A program made the translations under genes and the position numbers. The notes beneath the pieces were generated by a model. That model ran no database searches, was not told where the DNA came from, and worked only from the letters and a program-made list of their open reading frames with translations. Shown here piece by piece: positions 1-7,672 of a stretch of DNA of 42,300 nt. The stretch spans positions 1-42,300 of the forward strand of contig CAIUMD010000012.1 in NCBI GenBank assembly GCA_903900155.1, given 5' to 3'. The stretch's first letter is position 1, and each line of letters starts with the position of its first letter. This DNA is from an uncultured Caulobacterales bacterium. Its GTDB lineage: Bacteria > Pseudomonadota > Alphaproteobacteria > Caulobacterales > Caulobacteraceae.

Positions 1-140
1 CACCTTTTGCGGAGAGACCGGCCGGCACGCTGCGCAGGCTGAAAGCTCCACGCGCCGGCCTCTTGCCCCCCACCAACACCAAGGCTCAAATCAACCCAGG
101 ACTCTCGTTATCGCTGGATGAGAAATGGGGGTCACGTCAC
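1..140 (+). mobile_element. 3' end of an IS3-like insertion sequence (left copy)
   Basis: Positions 1-140 match the reverse complement of 42161-42299 except for one substitution (position 50) and one extra C in the run at 66-71. The inner boundary ends in a TGACGTGACCCCC-type terminus (read outward from 139), like IS3-family inverted repeats that begin with TGA. An open frame running toward the terminus ends in RTLVIAG, which resembles IS3-family transposase C-termini. The rest of the element lies left of the window. The family assignment is inference from terminus and tail; the repeat itself is seen directly. Confidence 0.7.
2..121 (+). CDS. C-terminal fragment of IS3-family transposase (OrfB), partial
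   Basis: This is a 39-codon open frame entering from outside the window and ending at TGA 119-121. It closes with NQPRTLVIAG, similar to the tails of IS3-group OrfB transposases. No catalytic DDE residues lie in this piece, so identification rests on the tail and on its position 19 bases from the IS terminus. The right-hand copy lacks one C in the cytosine run, so its frame shifts there and does not end the same way; at least one copy may encode an altered C-terminus. Confidence 0.5.
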   Translation, partial: TFCGETGRHAAQAESSTRRPLAPHQHQGSNQPRTLVIAG

Positions 141-206
141 CGGGAGCACGGCAAGCGCCGGCGCATCCGGCGATCCCCGCTCGGCGCGCTTCGCACTTGG
201 CCGGGA
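141..206. repeat. fragment of a CCCGG-type palindromic intergenic repeat
   Basis: The segment around 177-206 closely resembles the repeat at 32802-32895, sharing a CTCGGCGCGCTTCGC core followed by TTGGCCGGGA. Only one arm is well preserved. The other side ends at the IS terminus, so the IS may have entered this repeat. The fragment follows the 6S RNA 3' end on the minus strand. Confidence 0.5.
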
Positions 207-215
207 AGACAGTTT

Positions 216-396
216 TAAAGAAAGGGTGGCGGCGCCGCGAAGAACCGTGAAGACGTTTCAATCCACTCGAACCTGTCAGTAACAGGTGGGCCCCGTATTC
301 CCGCAGCCACGGCCACGGGAGGGAACAGGTCCCGATAGAGAGATTAAGGTCCCTGGGATAAGAAATCTTCGACGAGAGCCGCAGCACGACCCGCCG
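216..396 (-). ncRNA. ssrS: 6S RNA (ssrS)
   Basis: 6S RNA binds the housekeeping RNA polymerase holoenzyme and lowers transcription in stationary phase. Read on the minus strand, a TATATT -10 box at 403-408 precedes a roughly 180-nt segment that folds like 6S. A closing stem forms from GGCGG and GCUGCG near the 5' end with CGCGGC and GCCGCC near the 3' end. A GAAGAU/GUCUUC stem follows, then a large central bubble and a distal arm with GUGGCC opposite GGCCCAC. It lies downstream of zapA on the same strand, the usual setting of ssrS in many proteobacteria. Exact ends are estimates. Confidence 0.72.
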
Positions 397-473
397 TCGA
401 TCAATATAGGGATCCTTCTGCGCCTGCGATAGGGTCGGTTTGACGCGGATCCCACGCGGGTCAGGACCCATCC

Positions 474-890
474 ATGAAAGCGCCTCGTTCTCCGCCGCCT
501 TCGCCCCTGTATCTCGACACCCAGATCGAGAGCGCATTGCGCGCGCGGGTGGCCCCAAACGCGCCTTTCGGCCGTTCGGAAATCCGAGAACTTCAGGCGC
601 TGATCGAAGCAACGCCGCCAGACACAAACGCCGTACAAGTCGCCCTATACGACCTCGTCATGGACCTAAACTACTGCGAGGACACCCCCTCGGGCCGCGC
701 GCGGGCTAGCGAACTGATCGCATCCGCGCTGACAGATATAGAGACAATTCTGGACAAGAATCGAATGGCCCAGGCCGCTGAGGCTTATGACCTAATGCGA
801 GACGATCCTAGTCGCGGCATTCCAGCCAAGGATGTGTACAAAGCGATACAAGCGGAGCACGCTAACCGCACAAAACGCGACCGGATTTGA
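474..890 (+). CDS. hypothetical protein, orphan between 6S RNA and zapA
   Basis: A 138-residue soluble protein with no signal peptide or membrane segment that I recognise. AGGA at 463-466 fits the ATG at 474. The body looks helical and acidic. The tail (about residues 105-137, with DDPSRGIPAKDVYKAI) resembles C-termini of some antitoxins, but no toxin gene follows. Codon use differs from neighbours: many GCA, ACA, CTA and ATA codons that are rare in the flanking genes, suggesting recent acquisition. It is convergent with zapA, with only 13 bases between stops. I do not recognise a family. Confidence 0.6.
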   Translation: MKAPRSPPPSPLYLDTQIESALRARVAPNAPFGRSEIRELQALIEATPPDTNAVQVALYDLVMDLNYCEDTPSGRARASELIASALTDIETILDKNRMAQAAEAYDLMRDDPSRGIPAKDVYKAIQAEHANRTKRDRI

Positions 891-903
891 AATCCGGCGG
901 CCT

Positions 904-1230
904 TTACTCCGCCGCCAGCTTCTCGATCTTCTCGGCCGCCGCACCCAGCGCCCGGATGGCGGCGATCTCGGCCTTGGCGCCTTCCTGGTTCAGGCGGGCG
1001 ATTTCGGCGTTGGCGTGGGCCAGGCGCAGCTTCATGTCCGACAGCTCGTCGGCCAGCAGCAGGGCGCCCATGAGAAAGAGCCGGGTCTCGCCCAATTGGC
1101 CGACATCGCTGCTGACCTGGCGGACCTGGCGGTCGAATAGGCGCGCCAACTCGGTCAGGTGCGGCTCCTGGCCGTCCTCGCAGCCGACCATGTAGGGGCG
1201 GCCGTTCACGTGGATGGTCACCTGGGCCAT
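904..1230 (-). CDS. zapA: cell division protein ZapA
   Basis: A 108-residue cytoplasmic protein that bundles FtsZ filaments and tightens the Z-ring. The N-terminal strand region MAQVTIHVNGRPYMVGCEDG and the following helix with LARLFDRQVRQV match the ZapA head domain. The C-terminal half (about 55-108) is a long Leu/Ala-rich helix suited to the tetrameric coiled coil. Length is typical of the family. It starts 3 bases after the stop of zauP, so the two are surely co-transcribed and perhaps translationally coupled. The 6S RNA lies downstream on the same strand, with the orphan gene 474-890 between them. Confidence 0.93.
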   Translation of the reverse strand: MAQVTIHVNGRPYMVGCEDGQEPHLTELARLFDRQVRQVSSDVGQLGETRLFLMGALLLADELSDMKLRLAHANAEIARLNQEGAKAEIAAIRALGAAAEKIEKLAAE

Positions 1231-1233
1231 CGG

Positions 1234-1614
1234 TCAGCCTTCCTTCGGATCGTCGAACAGATCCCGGTCCTGGTCGGACAAGCCGACGTCGTCGTCATGC
1301 TCGTGATCGTCGTTGGCCACGGCCTCGTCGCCCAAGGCCGAGCGGATCTCGGCGATGGCGCGGCCCAGGGCGGCCGAAGCCTGCTCGCCGGCCTCCTCCA
1401 GCGCCTTCTCACGCTCGCGGGCGGCGTCGAGGTCGGCGATCAGGCGGGCGCGCTCCTGGTGGTCAAACAGACCCGGCTCGGCCAAGGTCACGGCCGGCGC
1501 GGACGCGCGAGCGGCTTCGGCCGCCTTGGCCGCCAGACGCTGTTCGAGCGACGCCATCGCGCGCTCCAGGCGGCGCACGGCGAGGTCGAGGGCCGTACCG
1601 TCGGCCGGGATCAT
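1234..1614 (-). CDS. zauP: ZauP-like coiled-coil partner of ZapA
   Basis: A 126-residue protein encoded directly upstream of zapA. In Caulobacter the gene in this position, zauP, encodes a coiled-coil protein that binds ZapA and focuses the Z-ring. Residues about 9-35 (LDLAVRRLERAMASLEQRLA) and 55-95 show heptad-like Leu/Ala spacing with Glu and Arg. The C-terminus is strongly acidic (DDHEHDDDVGLSDQD). The open frame extends upstream to 1710, but ATG 1614 begins the conserved-looking part and has a GGAAA element upstream. The name rests on synteny plus coiled-coil character, as there is no catalytic motif. Confidence 0.75.
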   Translation of the reverse strand: MIPADGTALDLAVRRLERAMASLEQRLAAKAAEAARASAPAVTLAEPGLFDHQERARLIADLDAAREREKALEEAGEQASAALGRAIAEIRSALGDEAVANDDHEHDDDVGLSDQDRDLFDDPKEG

Positions 1615-1829
1615 CGGCGATTTCCAATCATGCAACGCAACATATAGATCGAGCCCGTCTATGCCAGACGCAGGGGCGAGATTTGGGCAACGCCGAGCCC
1701 ATAGCAGCATTTACGGAAGGCGTGTCAGTTTCTGAGGCCTTGACTTCCCGCCTTTCCCCCGCAAAACGCCACCCCAAATAGGGAACGCCGGCCGACACGG
1801 ATCCGGCGGCCATAACAGGAGAAAGACCC

Positions 1830-2837
1830 ATGGCTCTTCGCGTCGCCATCAACGGCTTCGGCCGCATCGGACGTCTGGTCCTGCGCTCCATCGCCGAGCA
1901 TGGCCGCCGCGACATCGAGGTCGTCGCGATCAACGACCTGGGTCCGGTCGAGACCAACGCCCACCTGCTGCGCTACGACAGCGTCCACGGCCGCTTCCCG
2001 GGTGTCGTGACCTCGGGCGAGGACTGGATCGATGTCGGCATGGGCAAGATCAAGGTCACGGCCATCCGTAACCCCGAAGAGCTGCCGCACGCCGAACTGA
2101 ACGTCGACATCGCGTTCGAGTGCACCGGCATCTTCACCGCCAAGGACAAGGCCGCCGCCCACCTGAAGGCCGGCGCCAAGCGCGTCCTGGTCTCGGCCCC
2201 CGCCGACGGCGCCGACAAGACCATCGTCTACAAGGTCAACCACGAGACCCTGACGGCCGACGACATCATCGTCTCGAACGGCTCGTGCACCACCAACGCC
2301 CTGGCCCCGGTGGCCAAGGTGCTGCAGGACCTGACCGGCATCGAGCGTGGCTACATGACCACGATCCACAGCTACACCGGCGACCAGCCGACGCTGGACA
2401 CCATGCACAAGGACCTCTACCGCGCCCGCGCCGCGGCCCTGAGCATGATCCCGACCTCGACCGGCGCCGCCAAGGCCCTGGGTCTCGTCCTGCCGGCCCT
2501 GAAGGGCAAGCTGGACGGTAGCTCGATCCGCGTCCCGACCCCGAACGTCTCGGTCATCGACCTGAAGGTCGTGCCCTCGCGCGACACGACGGTCGAAGAG
2601 GTCAACACCGCCCTGCAGGCCGCCGCCGACGGTCCGATGAAGGGCGTGCTGTTCACGACCACCGACCCGCTGGTCTCGCACGACATGAACCACATCGCCG
2701 CCAGCTCGACGGCCGCCCTGCCCCAGACGCAAGTCATCGAAGGCAAGCTGGTCCGCGTGCTCAGCTGGTACGACAACGAGTGGGGCTTCGCGACCCGCAT
2801 GAGCGACACGGCCCTCGAGATGGCCAAGTTCCTCTAA
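1830..2837 (+). CDS. gap: glyceraldehyde-3-phosphate dehydrogenase, type I
   Basis: A 335-residue cytoplasmic enzyme that oxidises glyceraldehyde 3-phosphate to 1,3-bisphosphoglycerate with NAD, and works in reverse in gluconeogenesis. The Rossmann motif INGFGRIGR is at residues 8-16. The catalytic Cys is residue 153 in SNGSCTTN, followed by the [10 protein letters not shown] segment with the catalytic His. The C-terminus has the usual [11 protein letters not shown]. An AGGAGA ribosome site at 1817-1822 fixes the start. It leads the gap-pgk-fba run but is followed by its own terminator at 2847-2878, so the three need not be one transcript. Confidence 0.97.
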   Translation: MALRVAINGFGRIGRLVLRSIAEHGRRDIEVVAINDLGPVETNAHLLRYDSVHGRFPGVVTSGEDWIDVGMGKIKVTAIRNPEELPHAELNVDIAFECTGIFTAKDKAAAHLKAGAKRVLVSAPADGADKTIVYKVNHETLTADDIIVSNGSCTTNALAPVAKVLQDLTGIERGYMTTIHSYTGDQPTLDTMHKDLYRARAAALSMIPTSTGAAKALGLVLPALKGKLDGSSIRVPTPNVSVIDLKVVPSRDTTVEEVNTALQAAADGPMKGVLFTTTDPLVSHDMNHIAASSTAALPQTQVIEGKLVRVLSWYDNEWGFATRMSDTALEMAKFL

Positions 2838-2846
2838 GGAACGACC

Positions 2847-2878
2847 AAACCCCGCTCCCGCAAGGAGCGGGGTTTTCC
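2847..2878 (+). terminator. rho-independent terminator of gap
   Basis: An 11-bp stem (AACCCCGCTCC / GGAGCGGGGTT) with a CGCAA loop is followed by TTTTCCTT, ten bases after the gap stop codon. Confidence 0.88.
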
Positions 2879-2887
2879 TTGGCCCGC

Positions 2888-2972
2888 CCTCGTCCTTCGA
2901 CAAGCTCAGGATGAGGTCTATGGCTAGGCCTGCTTTCTTGGGTCCTCACCCTGAGCCTGTCGAAGGGCGAGG
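2888..2972. repeat. paired inverted intergenic repeat (CCTTCGACAAGCTCAGGATGAGG family)
   Basis: Two imperfect inverted copies lie at 2888-2916 and 2944-2972, separated by a 27-base spacer containing GGCTAGG. The same pair, with a similar spacer, recurs at 12561-12646. The arrangement resembles BIME/REP-type mosaic elements. It fills the gap between the gap terminator and pgk. Confidence 0.85.
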
Positions 2973-3003
2973 ATCCAACGCACCGATTTTCAGGACCCTC
3001 CCG

Positions 3004-4206
3004 ATGACCTTCCGCACCCTCGACACCGCCGATCTCGCCGGCAAGCGCGCCATGGTCCGGGTGGACTTCAACGTCCCCGTCGATGGCGGCCCAAATGGAA
3101 ATCAAGTCACCGACGACACCCGCCTGCGCGCGGCGCTGCCGACCATCCACTATCTCTCCAAGCAAGGCGCCAAGGTCGTCCTGCTGGCCCACTTCGACCG
3201 CCCCAAGGGCAAGGTCGTGCCGGAGATGAGCCTGGGCTTCGTGGCCGAGCCGCTGTCGGCCCTGCTGGAACAGCCCGTCGCCTTCGCCAGCGACTGCATC
3301 GGCGATGAAGCCGCCAAGGTCGTGAACAGCCTGGAGAACGGCGGCGTCGCGCTGCTGGAGAACGTCCGCTTCCACGCCGGCGAAGAGAAGAACGACGCCG
3401 ACTTCGCCAAGGCCCTGGCCGCCAACGGCGACGTCTATGTCAACGACGCCTTCAGCGCCGCCCACCGCGCCCACGCCTCGACCGAAGGCCTGGCCAAGCT
3501 GCTGCCGGCCTATCCGGGCCTCTCCATGCAGCGCGAGTTGGAAGCCCTGGACGCCGCCCTGGGCAATCCGAAGAAGCCGGTGATCGGCATCGTCGGCGGC
3601 TCCAAGGTCTCGACCAAGCTGGACCTGCTCAACAACCTGGTCGCCAAGCTGGACCGCCTGGCGATCGGCGGCGGCATGGCCAACACCTTCCTGTTCGCGC
3701 AAGGCCACGATGTCGGCGGCTCGCTGTGCGAAAAGGACCTGGCCGACACCGCTCGCGAGATCATGAAGAAGGCTGACGCCGCCGGCTGCGAGCTGCTGCT
3801 GCCGGTCGACGTGGTCGTCGCCAAAAAGGTCGCCCCCGGCGTCGAGACCGCTGTCCGTGCGCTGAACGAAGTCCAGGCCGACGACCTGATCCTGGACGCC
3901 GGTCCGGAGAGCGCCACGCGTCTGCTGGCCGCCATGGATCAAAGCATCACGCTGATCTGGAACGGCCCACTGGGCGTTTTCGAAGTGCCTCCGTTCGATG
4001 AAGCGACGGTTTCGGCGGCAAAACACGCTGCATCCCTGGCGAAATCGGGTAAACTCGTGGCAGTTGCGGGCGGCGGTGATACTGTCGCTGCACTGAACCA
4101 CGCGGGCGTGTCGGCCGACTTTACTTTCGTCTCGACCGCCGGCGGTGCGTTCCTCGAATGGATGGAAGGCAAGACGCTTCCGGGCGTCGCCGCACTCGAG
4201 GCCTAA
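3004..4206 (+). CDS. pgk: phosphoglycerate kinase
   Basis: A 400-residue cytoplasmic enzyme that transfers phosphate between 1,3-bisphosphoglycerate and ADP. The N-terminal substrate segment [10 protein letters not shown] is at about residues 19-28. [12 protein letters not shown] and GGGMANTFL in the second domain, and GGGDTVAAL near the C-terminus, are the nucleotide-domain signatures. Length is typical. The frame is open upstream to 2911, but that part is repeat DNA; ATG 3004, preceded by AGGA, gives the normal N-terminus. A hairpin with CGCGGATC/GATCCGCG arms at 4223-4243 follows the stop but has no T run, so read-through into fba is plausible. Confidence 0.97.
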   Translation: MTFRTLDTADLAGKRAMVRVDFNVPVDGGPNGNQVTDDTRLRAALPTIHYLSKQGAKVVLLAHFDRPKGKVVPEMSLGFVAEPLSALLEQPVAFASDCIGDEAAKVVNSLENGGVALLENVRFHAGEEKNDADFAKALAANGDVYVNDAFSAAHRAHASTEGLAKLLPAYPGLSMQRELEALDAALGNPKKPVIGIVGGSKVSTKLDLLNNLVAKLDRLAIGGGMANTFLFAQGHDVGGSLCEKDLADTAREIMKKADAAGCELLLPVDVVVAKKVAPGVETAVRALNEVQADDLILDAGPESATRLLAAMDQSITLIWNGPLGVFEVPPFDEATVSAAKHAASLAKSGKLVAVAGGGDTVAALNHAGVSADFTFVSTAGGAFLEWMEGKTLPGVAALEA

Positions 4207-4346
4207 AGTCTACTTCGCTTGGCGCGGATCGTGCAGATCCGCGTTGAGCTGTCTACTGAATGACCCGGGCAGAGAACGCACAAGCGTCACGGCCCCAAAA
4301 ACAAGAAACGACCCAACCCTACTTCACGCTTGCAGGAGAGAATTAC

Positions 4347-5438
4347 GTGGCTCGCATCACGCTGCGCCAGCTGTTGGACCATGCCGCCGAGCATGAGTAC
4401 GGCTTGCCCGCCTTCAACATCAACAACATGGAACAAGGCCTGGCGATCATGGAGGCGGCCGAAGCCGTCAACTCGCCGGTCATCATCCAGGCCTCGCGCG
4501 GCGCGCGGAACTACGCCAACGACATCATGCTGGCCAAGATGATCGACGCGCTGGTCGACATCTACCCGCACATCCCGGTCTGCATGCACCAGGACCACGG
4601 CAACGGCCCGGCCACCTGCGCCACGGCGATCCAGTACGGCTTCACCTCGGTGATGATGGACGGCTCGCTGATGGAAGACGCCAAGACCCCGGCCACCTAC
4701 GAGTACAATGTCGAGGTCACCCGCAAGGTGGTCCAGATGGCCCACAGCTGCGGCGTCTCGGTCGAGGGCGAGCTGGGCGTGCTGGGCTCGCTGGAGACCG
4801 GCATGGGCGAAGCCGAGGACGGCCACGGCTTCGAGGGCAAGCTGTCGCATGACGAGCTGCTGACCGATCCGGACCAGGCGGTCGAGTTCGTGCAGGCCAC
4901 CGGCGTCGACGCTCTGGCCATCGCGATGGGCACCAGCCACGGCGCCTACAAATTCACGCGCAAACCGGACGGCGACGTCCTGGCCATGAACGTGATCGAG
5001 GAGATCCACCGCCGCCTGCCCAACACCCACCTGGTGATGCATGGCTCCAGCTCGGTCCCGCAGGACCTGCAGGACATCATCAACCAGTACGGTGGCGAGA
5101 TGCCCCAGACCTGGGGCGTGCCCGTCGAAGAGATCCAGCGCGGCATCAAGCACGGCGTGCGCAAGATCAATGTCGACACCGACAACCGCATGGCCATCAC
5201 CGGCGCGATCCGCAAGATCCTGGTCGAGAAGCCGCACGAGTTCGACCCGCGCGCCTATCTCAAGCCCGCCAAGGAAGCCATGCGCAAGGTCTGCCAGGCT
5301 CGCTTCGTCGAGTTCGGCTCGGCCGGCCATGCCGACAAGATCAAGGCGCTGTCGACCGCGACCATGGCCAAGCGCTACACGGCCGGCGAGCTGGACGCCA
5401 AGTTCGGCGCCGGCGCGGCCAAGGCCGCCGCCGAGTAA
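4347..5438 (+). CDS. fba: fructose-bisphosphate aldolase, class II (Calvin-type subgroup)
   Basis: A 363-residue zinc-dependent aldolase that interconverts fructose 1,6-bisphosphate with glyceraldehyde 3-phosphate and dihydroxyacetone phosphate. Metal and substrate motifs visible are CMHQDHGNG, the [21 protein letters not shown] region, [21 protein letters not shown] and VMHGSSSVP. The true start is GTG 4347, preceded by AGGAGAG at 4334-4340. An ATG at 4260 is in frame but would add 29 residues lacking family character. It closes the gap-pgk-fba run and is followed by a strong terminator. Confidence 0.96.
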   Translation: MARITLRQLLDHAAEHEYGLPAFNINNMEQGLAIMEAAEAVNSPVIIQASRGARNYANDIMLAKMIDALVDIYPHIPVCMHQDHGNGPATCATAIQYGFTSVMMDGSLMEDAKTPATYEYNVEVTRKVVQMAHSCGVSVEGELGVLGSLETGMGEAEDGHGFEGKLSHDELLTDPDQAVEFVQATGVDALAIAMGTSHGAYKFTRKPDGDVLAMNVIEEIHRRLPNTHLVMHGSSSVPQDLQDIINQYGGEMPQTWGVPVEEIQRGIKHGVRKINVDTDNRMAITGAIRKILVEKPHEFDPRAYLKPAKEAMRKVCQARFVEFGSAGHADKIKALSTATMAKRYTAGELDAKFGAGAAKAAAE

Positions 5439-5463
5439 GGCGTTCTAGAGCTTGAAACGATGG

Positions 5464-5494
5464 GGCCTCCCGGAGGGATCCGGGAGGCCTTTTT
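5464..5494 (+). terminator. rho-independent terminator of fba
   Basis: A 10-bp perfect stem GGCCTCCCGG / CCGGGAGGCC with a six-base loop is followed by TTTTT. The minus-strand gene stops at 5495, directly beside the T run, so the hairpin separates the two convergent units. Confidence 0.9.
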
Positions 5495-6175
5495 CTATTC
5501 CGCCGGCAGGAGAAAGCGGCGGCGACGGGCGAGCAGCTTGATCGCGCCGGCCCCGATCCCGCCGCTGACCAGCATGGCCAGGGTGAACCAGGGACCGACG
5601 AAGGCGTAGGTCCCCTGCCAGCAGTGCAAGCCGTCGACCGTCGCCGCTACGCCCCCGCAAAACAGTCCGCAGGCGAAGCCGGTCGGCGCGGGTCGCAGCA
5701 AGTCGACATCGCGCAGGCCGAAAACGGTCAGCGCCAGCATCGGGGCGGCGATGACCAGGATGTTGCCCAGGCACACCAGCGCGTTGGGCCAATGAAGAGC
5801 AGTCAGCGCGGCCGGGGTCATGGCCGCGTTCTGGACGCCGGCGGCGATGAGCATGGCGACCGCGGCCGCGCCGGCCAGGGCCAGAACGGTGACGCCGCCC
5901 GACCGTCCGCGCGCCAGCCAGGTGGCCGCGACCAGGGCGCACAGGGCGACGCCGGCGGTGTAGGCGGCCTTGATCCAGAAGAAGGCCTGCCCCGCCGCCT
6001 CGGTCAGGTCGGGCCGCACCTCCAGCCACGCCAGGATCATCAGCACGCCCGCCAAGGCGCCCGCGCCGCCGACCTCGGCCAGCCGCCAGGGCAAGGTCGC
6101 GGTCGACCATATGGGTGCGCCAAGGCTTTCGCCGCTTGCCCCCGCATCCAGGGGAGCAACGGTGTCGTCGATCAT
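5495..6175 (-). CDS. second NrsF-like (DUF1109) membrane protein
   Basis: A 226-residue protein with about six hydrophobic segments, paralogous to the NrsF gene just upstream. Shared landmarks include FFWIKAAYTA against FWMKALYTG, GLFCGGVAATVDGLHC against GLFAGGVAATVYGLHC, and the paired cysteines in VCLGN and LHCW. In Caulobacter NrsF two conserved cysteines are needed for signal response. The N-terminus (IDDTVAPLDAG) is much less like the TDDLIDALAQD start of NrsF. ATG 6175 is chosen over GTG 6178 because GGGGAGAGG is well spaced. Whether it binds SigF is unknown. Confidence 0.85.
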   Translation of the reverse strand: MIDDTVAPLDAGASGESLGAPIWSTATLPWRLAEVGGAGALAGVLMILAWLEVRPDLTEAAGQAFFWIKAAYTAGVALCALVAATWLARGRSGGVTVLALAGAAAVAMLIAAGVQNAAMTPAALTALHWPNALVCLGNILVIAAPMLALTVFGLRDVDLLRPAPTGFACGLFCGGVAATVDGLHCWQGTYAFVGPWFTLAMLVSGGIGAGAIKLLARRRRFLLPAE

Positions 6176-6217
6176 CACGCGCCTCTCCCCACAGAGCCGG
6201 CTGGCGTTTCAGTGAAG

Positions 6218-6242
6218 CTTTTCGCGTCTCATTCGCGAAAAG
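6218..6242. other. inverted repeat in the leader of the second NrsF-like gene
   Basis: Perfect 9-bp arms CTTTTCGCG (6218-6226) and CGCGAAAAG (6234-6242) flank a 7-base loop. It lies about 40 bases upstream of the ATG at 6175, between the candidate TTGACA box and the gene. It could be a leader hairpin or an operator. Confidence 0.6.
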
Positions 6243-6272
6243 AGGCGGCACTTCATTGGCGGAACGACGGTT

Positions 6273-6278
6273 TGTCAA
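6273..6278 (-). promoter_or_regulatory. candidate housekeeping -35 box for the second NrsF-like gene
   Basis: On the minus strand a perfect TTGACA occurs immediately after the hairpin at 6282-6325. The sequence 17 bases downstream (TGAAGT) is only a weak -10. No GTAACC SigF box lies upstream of this gene. It may therefore be expressed separately from sigF-nrsF, but this is a weak prediction. Confidence 0.3.
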
Positions 6279-6281
6279 TCG

Positions 6282-6325
6282 ACCAGAAGGCGACGATACG
6301 AAACTTGATCGTCGCTACTTCTGGT
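6282..6325 (-). terminator. hairpin downstream of nrsF, possible terminator
   Basis: Arms ACCAGAAGGCGACGAT (6282-6297) and ATCGTCGC-TA-CTTCTGGT (6308-6325) pair over 16 bp with a two-base bulge. There is no T run on either strand, so it could be a rho-dependent or processing structure. It separates nrsF from the second NrsF-like gene. Confidence 0.5.
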
Positions 6326-6339
6326 GACGCGCGGCCTGC

Positions 6340-6993
6340 CTACCAGCGCAGCGCCCAGCGCCCGATCAGCGCGCCCAAGACGGCCAATGACAGCACGCCG
6401 AGGCTGTACCACAGGGCGACGAAGGTGAAGGTGTTCTCGGCGCAGTGCAGGCCATAGACCGTGGCCGCCACCCCGCCCGCGAACAGGCCCGTGGCGAAGC
6501 CGGCGGCGACCGGCCGCGTCGGGGCCATGCCGCGCACCGCCCACAGGCCCAAGCCCAGCATCGGCAGGCCCAGCATCAGGATGTTGCGGCTACAGACGTG
6601 CCAGGAATGCCCCCGCAGCATGTGCAGGGCCATCTGGATGTCGGGGCTCATCATCGCCTGGACGACGCCGGCCAGGGCGAACAGGCCCAACACCGCGCCG
6701 CCCAGCATCCAGCCGCGCCGTCCCGAGCCTGCCGGCCGCGACAGGCGCTCGATCGCCAGATAGCCGGCCAGACCCAGCGCTCCGGTATAGAGCGCCTTCA
6801 TCCAGAACATGCCGCCGCGCATGGCGGGCATCAGGTCGTGGCGGGTGTGCAGCCAGGCCAGCATCAAAACGAGGGCCGCCAGAGCGCCCAGGCCCGCGAC
6901 CATCGCCAGCCGCTTGGGCGGCGCGCGCGTCGGGCCCCTTCCTGAGGCTTGGGCATCCTGGGCCAGGGCGTCGATCAGATCATCCGTCCGCAC
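6340..6993 (-). CDS. nrsF: NrsF, membrane anti-sigma factor of SigF (DUF1109)
   Basis: A 217-residue inner-membrane protein with about six hydrophobic segments. NrsF holds the ECF sigma factor SigF inactive until a metal or oxidative stress signal, sensed through two conserved cysteines. Those fit the residues in HVCSRN and LHCAEN. The N-terminal cytoplasmic stretch MRTDDLIDALAQDAQ is the usual family start. It begins at GTG 6993, overlapping the sigF stop by 14 bases, so translation is probably coupled, as expected for a sigma/anti-sigma pair. The function is transferred from the Caulobacter homologue. Confidence 0.9.
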   Translation of the reverse strand: MRTDDLIDALAQDAQASGRGPTRAPPKRLAMVAGLGALAALVLMLAWLHTRHDLMPAMRGGMFWMKALYTGALGLAGYLAIERLSRPAGSGRRGWMLGGAVLGLFALAGVVQAMMSPDIQMALHMLRGHSWHVCSRNILMLGLPMLGLGLWAVRGMAPTRPVAAGFATGLFAGGVAATVYGLHCAENTFTFVALWYSLGVLSLAVLGALIGRWALRW

Positions 6994-7519
6994 GGCGCAT
7001 CCTTTCGGCCAGGGCCTTCAGCGCCCGGTGCAGGGCGACCTTGGCCGCCCCTTCGGAAATGCCCGCGCGGGTCCCCGCCTCGGCAAGGCTAAGACCCGTC
7101 AGCTTGACGTCGGTGACCAGGATCCGTTGCTTCTCCGGCAAGCTGGCCAGGGCGCGATCCAGTTCCAGGCCGACGCCGGGCTCCGGCTCGTCGGCGGCCA
7201 GGAATTCGATATGGTCCTCGATCGGCAGGGTCTGGCGGACCTTCCGCCGCCGCCAGTGGTCGATCAGCTTGTAGCGCGCCACCGCATGCGCCCAGGCGGT
7301 GAACGACTGGGAAGCGTCCCAGGTCGACCGCTTGAGATGCACCGCCAGCAGCGTCTCCTGCACAAGATCCTCCACATCGCCGGGCGCGCCGGACATCCGT
7401 CGCGCGAAATAGGCGCGAAGCCGAACGCCGAGACCGGCCAGACACTCGCGATAGGCTGCGGCGTCGCCGTCCAGCCCGCGCAGCATCAGCGCCTTCAAAC
7501 GGGTTTCGGTATCCGTCAC
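6980..7519 (-). CDS. sigF: ECF sigma factor SigF
   Basis: A 179-residue extracytoplasmic-function sigma factor. Region 2 is seen in DVEDLVQETLLAVHLKRSTWD and FTAWAHAVARYKLIDHWRRR; region 4 in LPEKQRILVTDVKLTGLSLAEAGTRAGISEGAAKVALHRALK. It directs polymerase to GTAACC-N16-CGAA promoters, and one such element sits immediately upstream, so the gene is probably autoregulated. The start is GTG 7519, only about 4-7 bases from the predicted transcription start and without a clear ribosome site, implying a near-leaderless mRNA. It is divergent from the bufferin operon it is expected to activate. Confidence 0.92.
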   Translation of the reverse strand: MTDTETRLKALMLRGLDGDAAAYRECLAGLGVRLRAYFARRMSGAPGDVEDLVQETLLAVHLKRSTWDASQSFTAWAHAVARYKLIDHWRRRKVRQTLPIEDHIEFLAADEPEPGVGLELDRALASLPEKQRILVTDVKLTGLSLAEAGTRAGISEGAAKVALHRALKALAERMRRADG

Positions 7520-7530
7520 GCAAGCCCCTA

Positions 7531-7556
7531 TTCGCGCGCGAGGGGCGGATGGTTAC
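7531..7556 (-). promoter_or_regulatory. SigF-type promoter of sigF-nrsF
   Basis: On the minus strand GTAACC (7551-7556) and CGAA (7531-7534) are separated by exactly 16 bases. This is the motif I recall for Caulobacter SigF promoters. It places transcription start near 7523-7526, just ahead of the GTG at 7519. Confidence 0.8.
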
Positions 7557-7635
7557 ACGCCCGCGCGCCGCGCCGGAACCTAGGCCGTGAAACGACGCCG
7601 AAATTTTGTTCGGCCACTTTTGTTTTCTGGCCGAT

Positions 7636-7661
7636 GTAACCTCTCCCCGTGTCGCTTCGTA
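7636..7661 (+). promoter_or_regulatory. SigF-type promoter of the bufferin operon
   Basis: GTAACC at 7636-7641 and CGTA at 7658-7661 are separated by 16 bases, identical in spacing to the divergent sigF promoter about 80 bases away. The start site should fall near 7667-7670, leaving a leader of about 55 bases. Confidence 0.8.
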
Positions 7662-7672
7662 CTTCCCATCGA

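Noticed and set aside
255..300. tRNA-like GGTTCGAG segment
   Set aside because: It resembles a T-arm but no cloverleaf fits; the segment is explained by the 6S RNA distal arm.
1725..2903. Long open frame antisense to gap
   Set aside because: The antisense frame mirrors the high third-position GC of gap and is rich in Gly, Val, Asp, Gln and His with no domain; the sense gene is unambiguous.
2761..4101. 446-codon open frame antisense to pgk
   Set aside because: Composition is a shadow of pgk codons, and it includes repeat and gap DNA at its ends.
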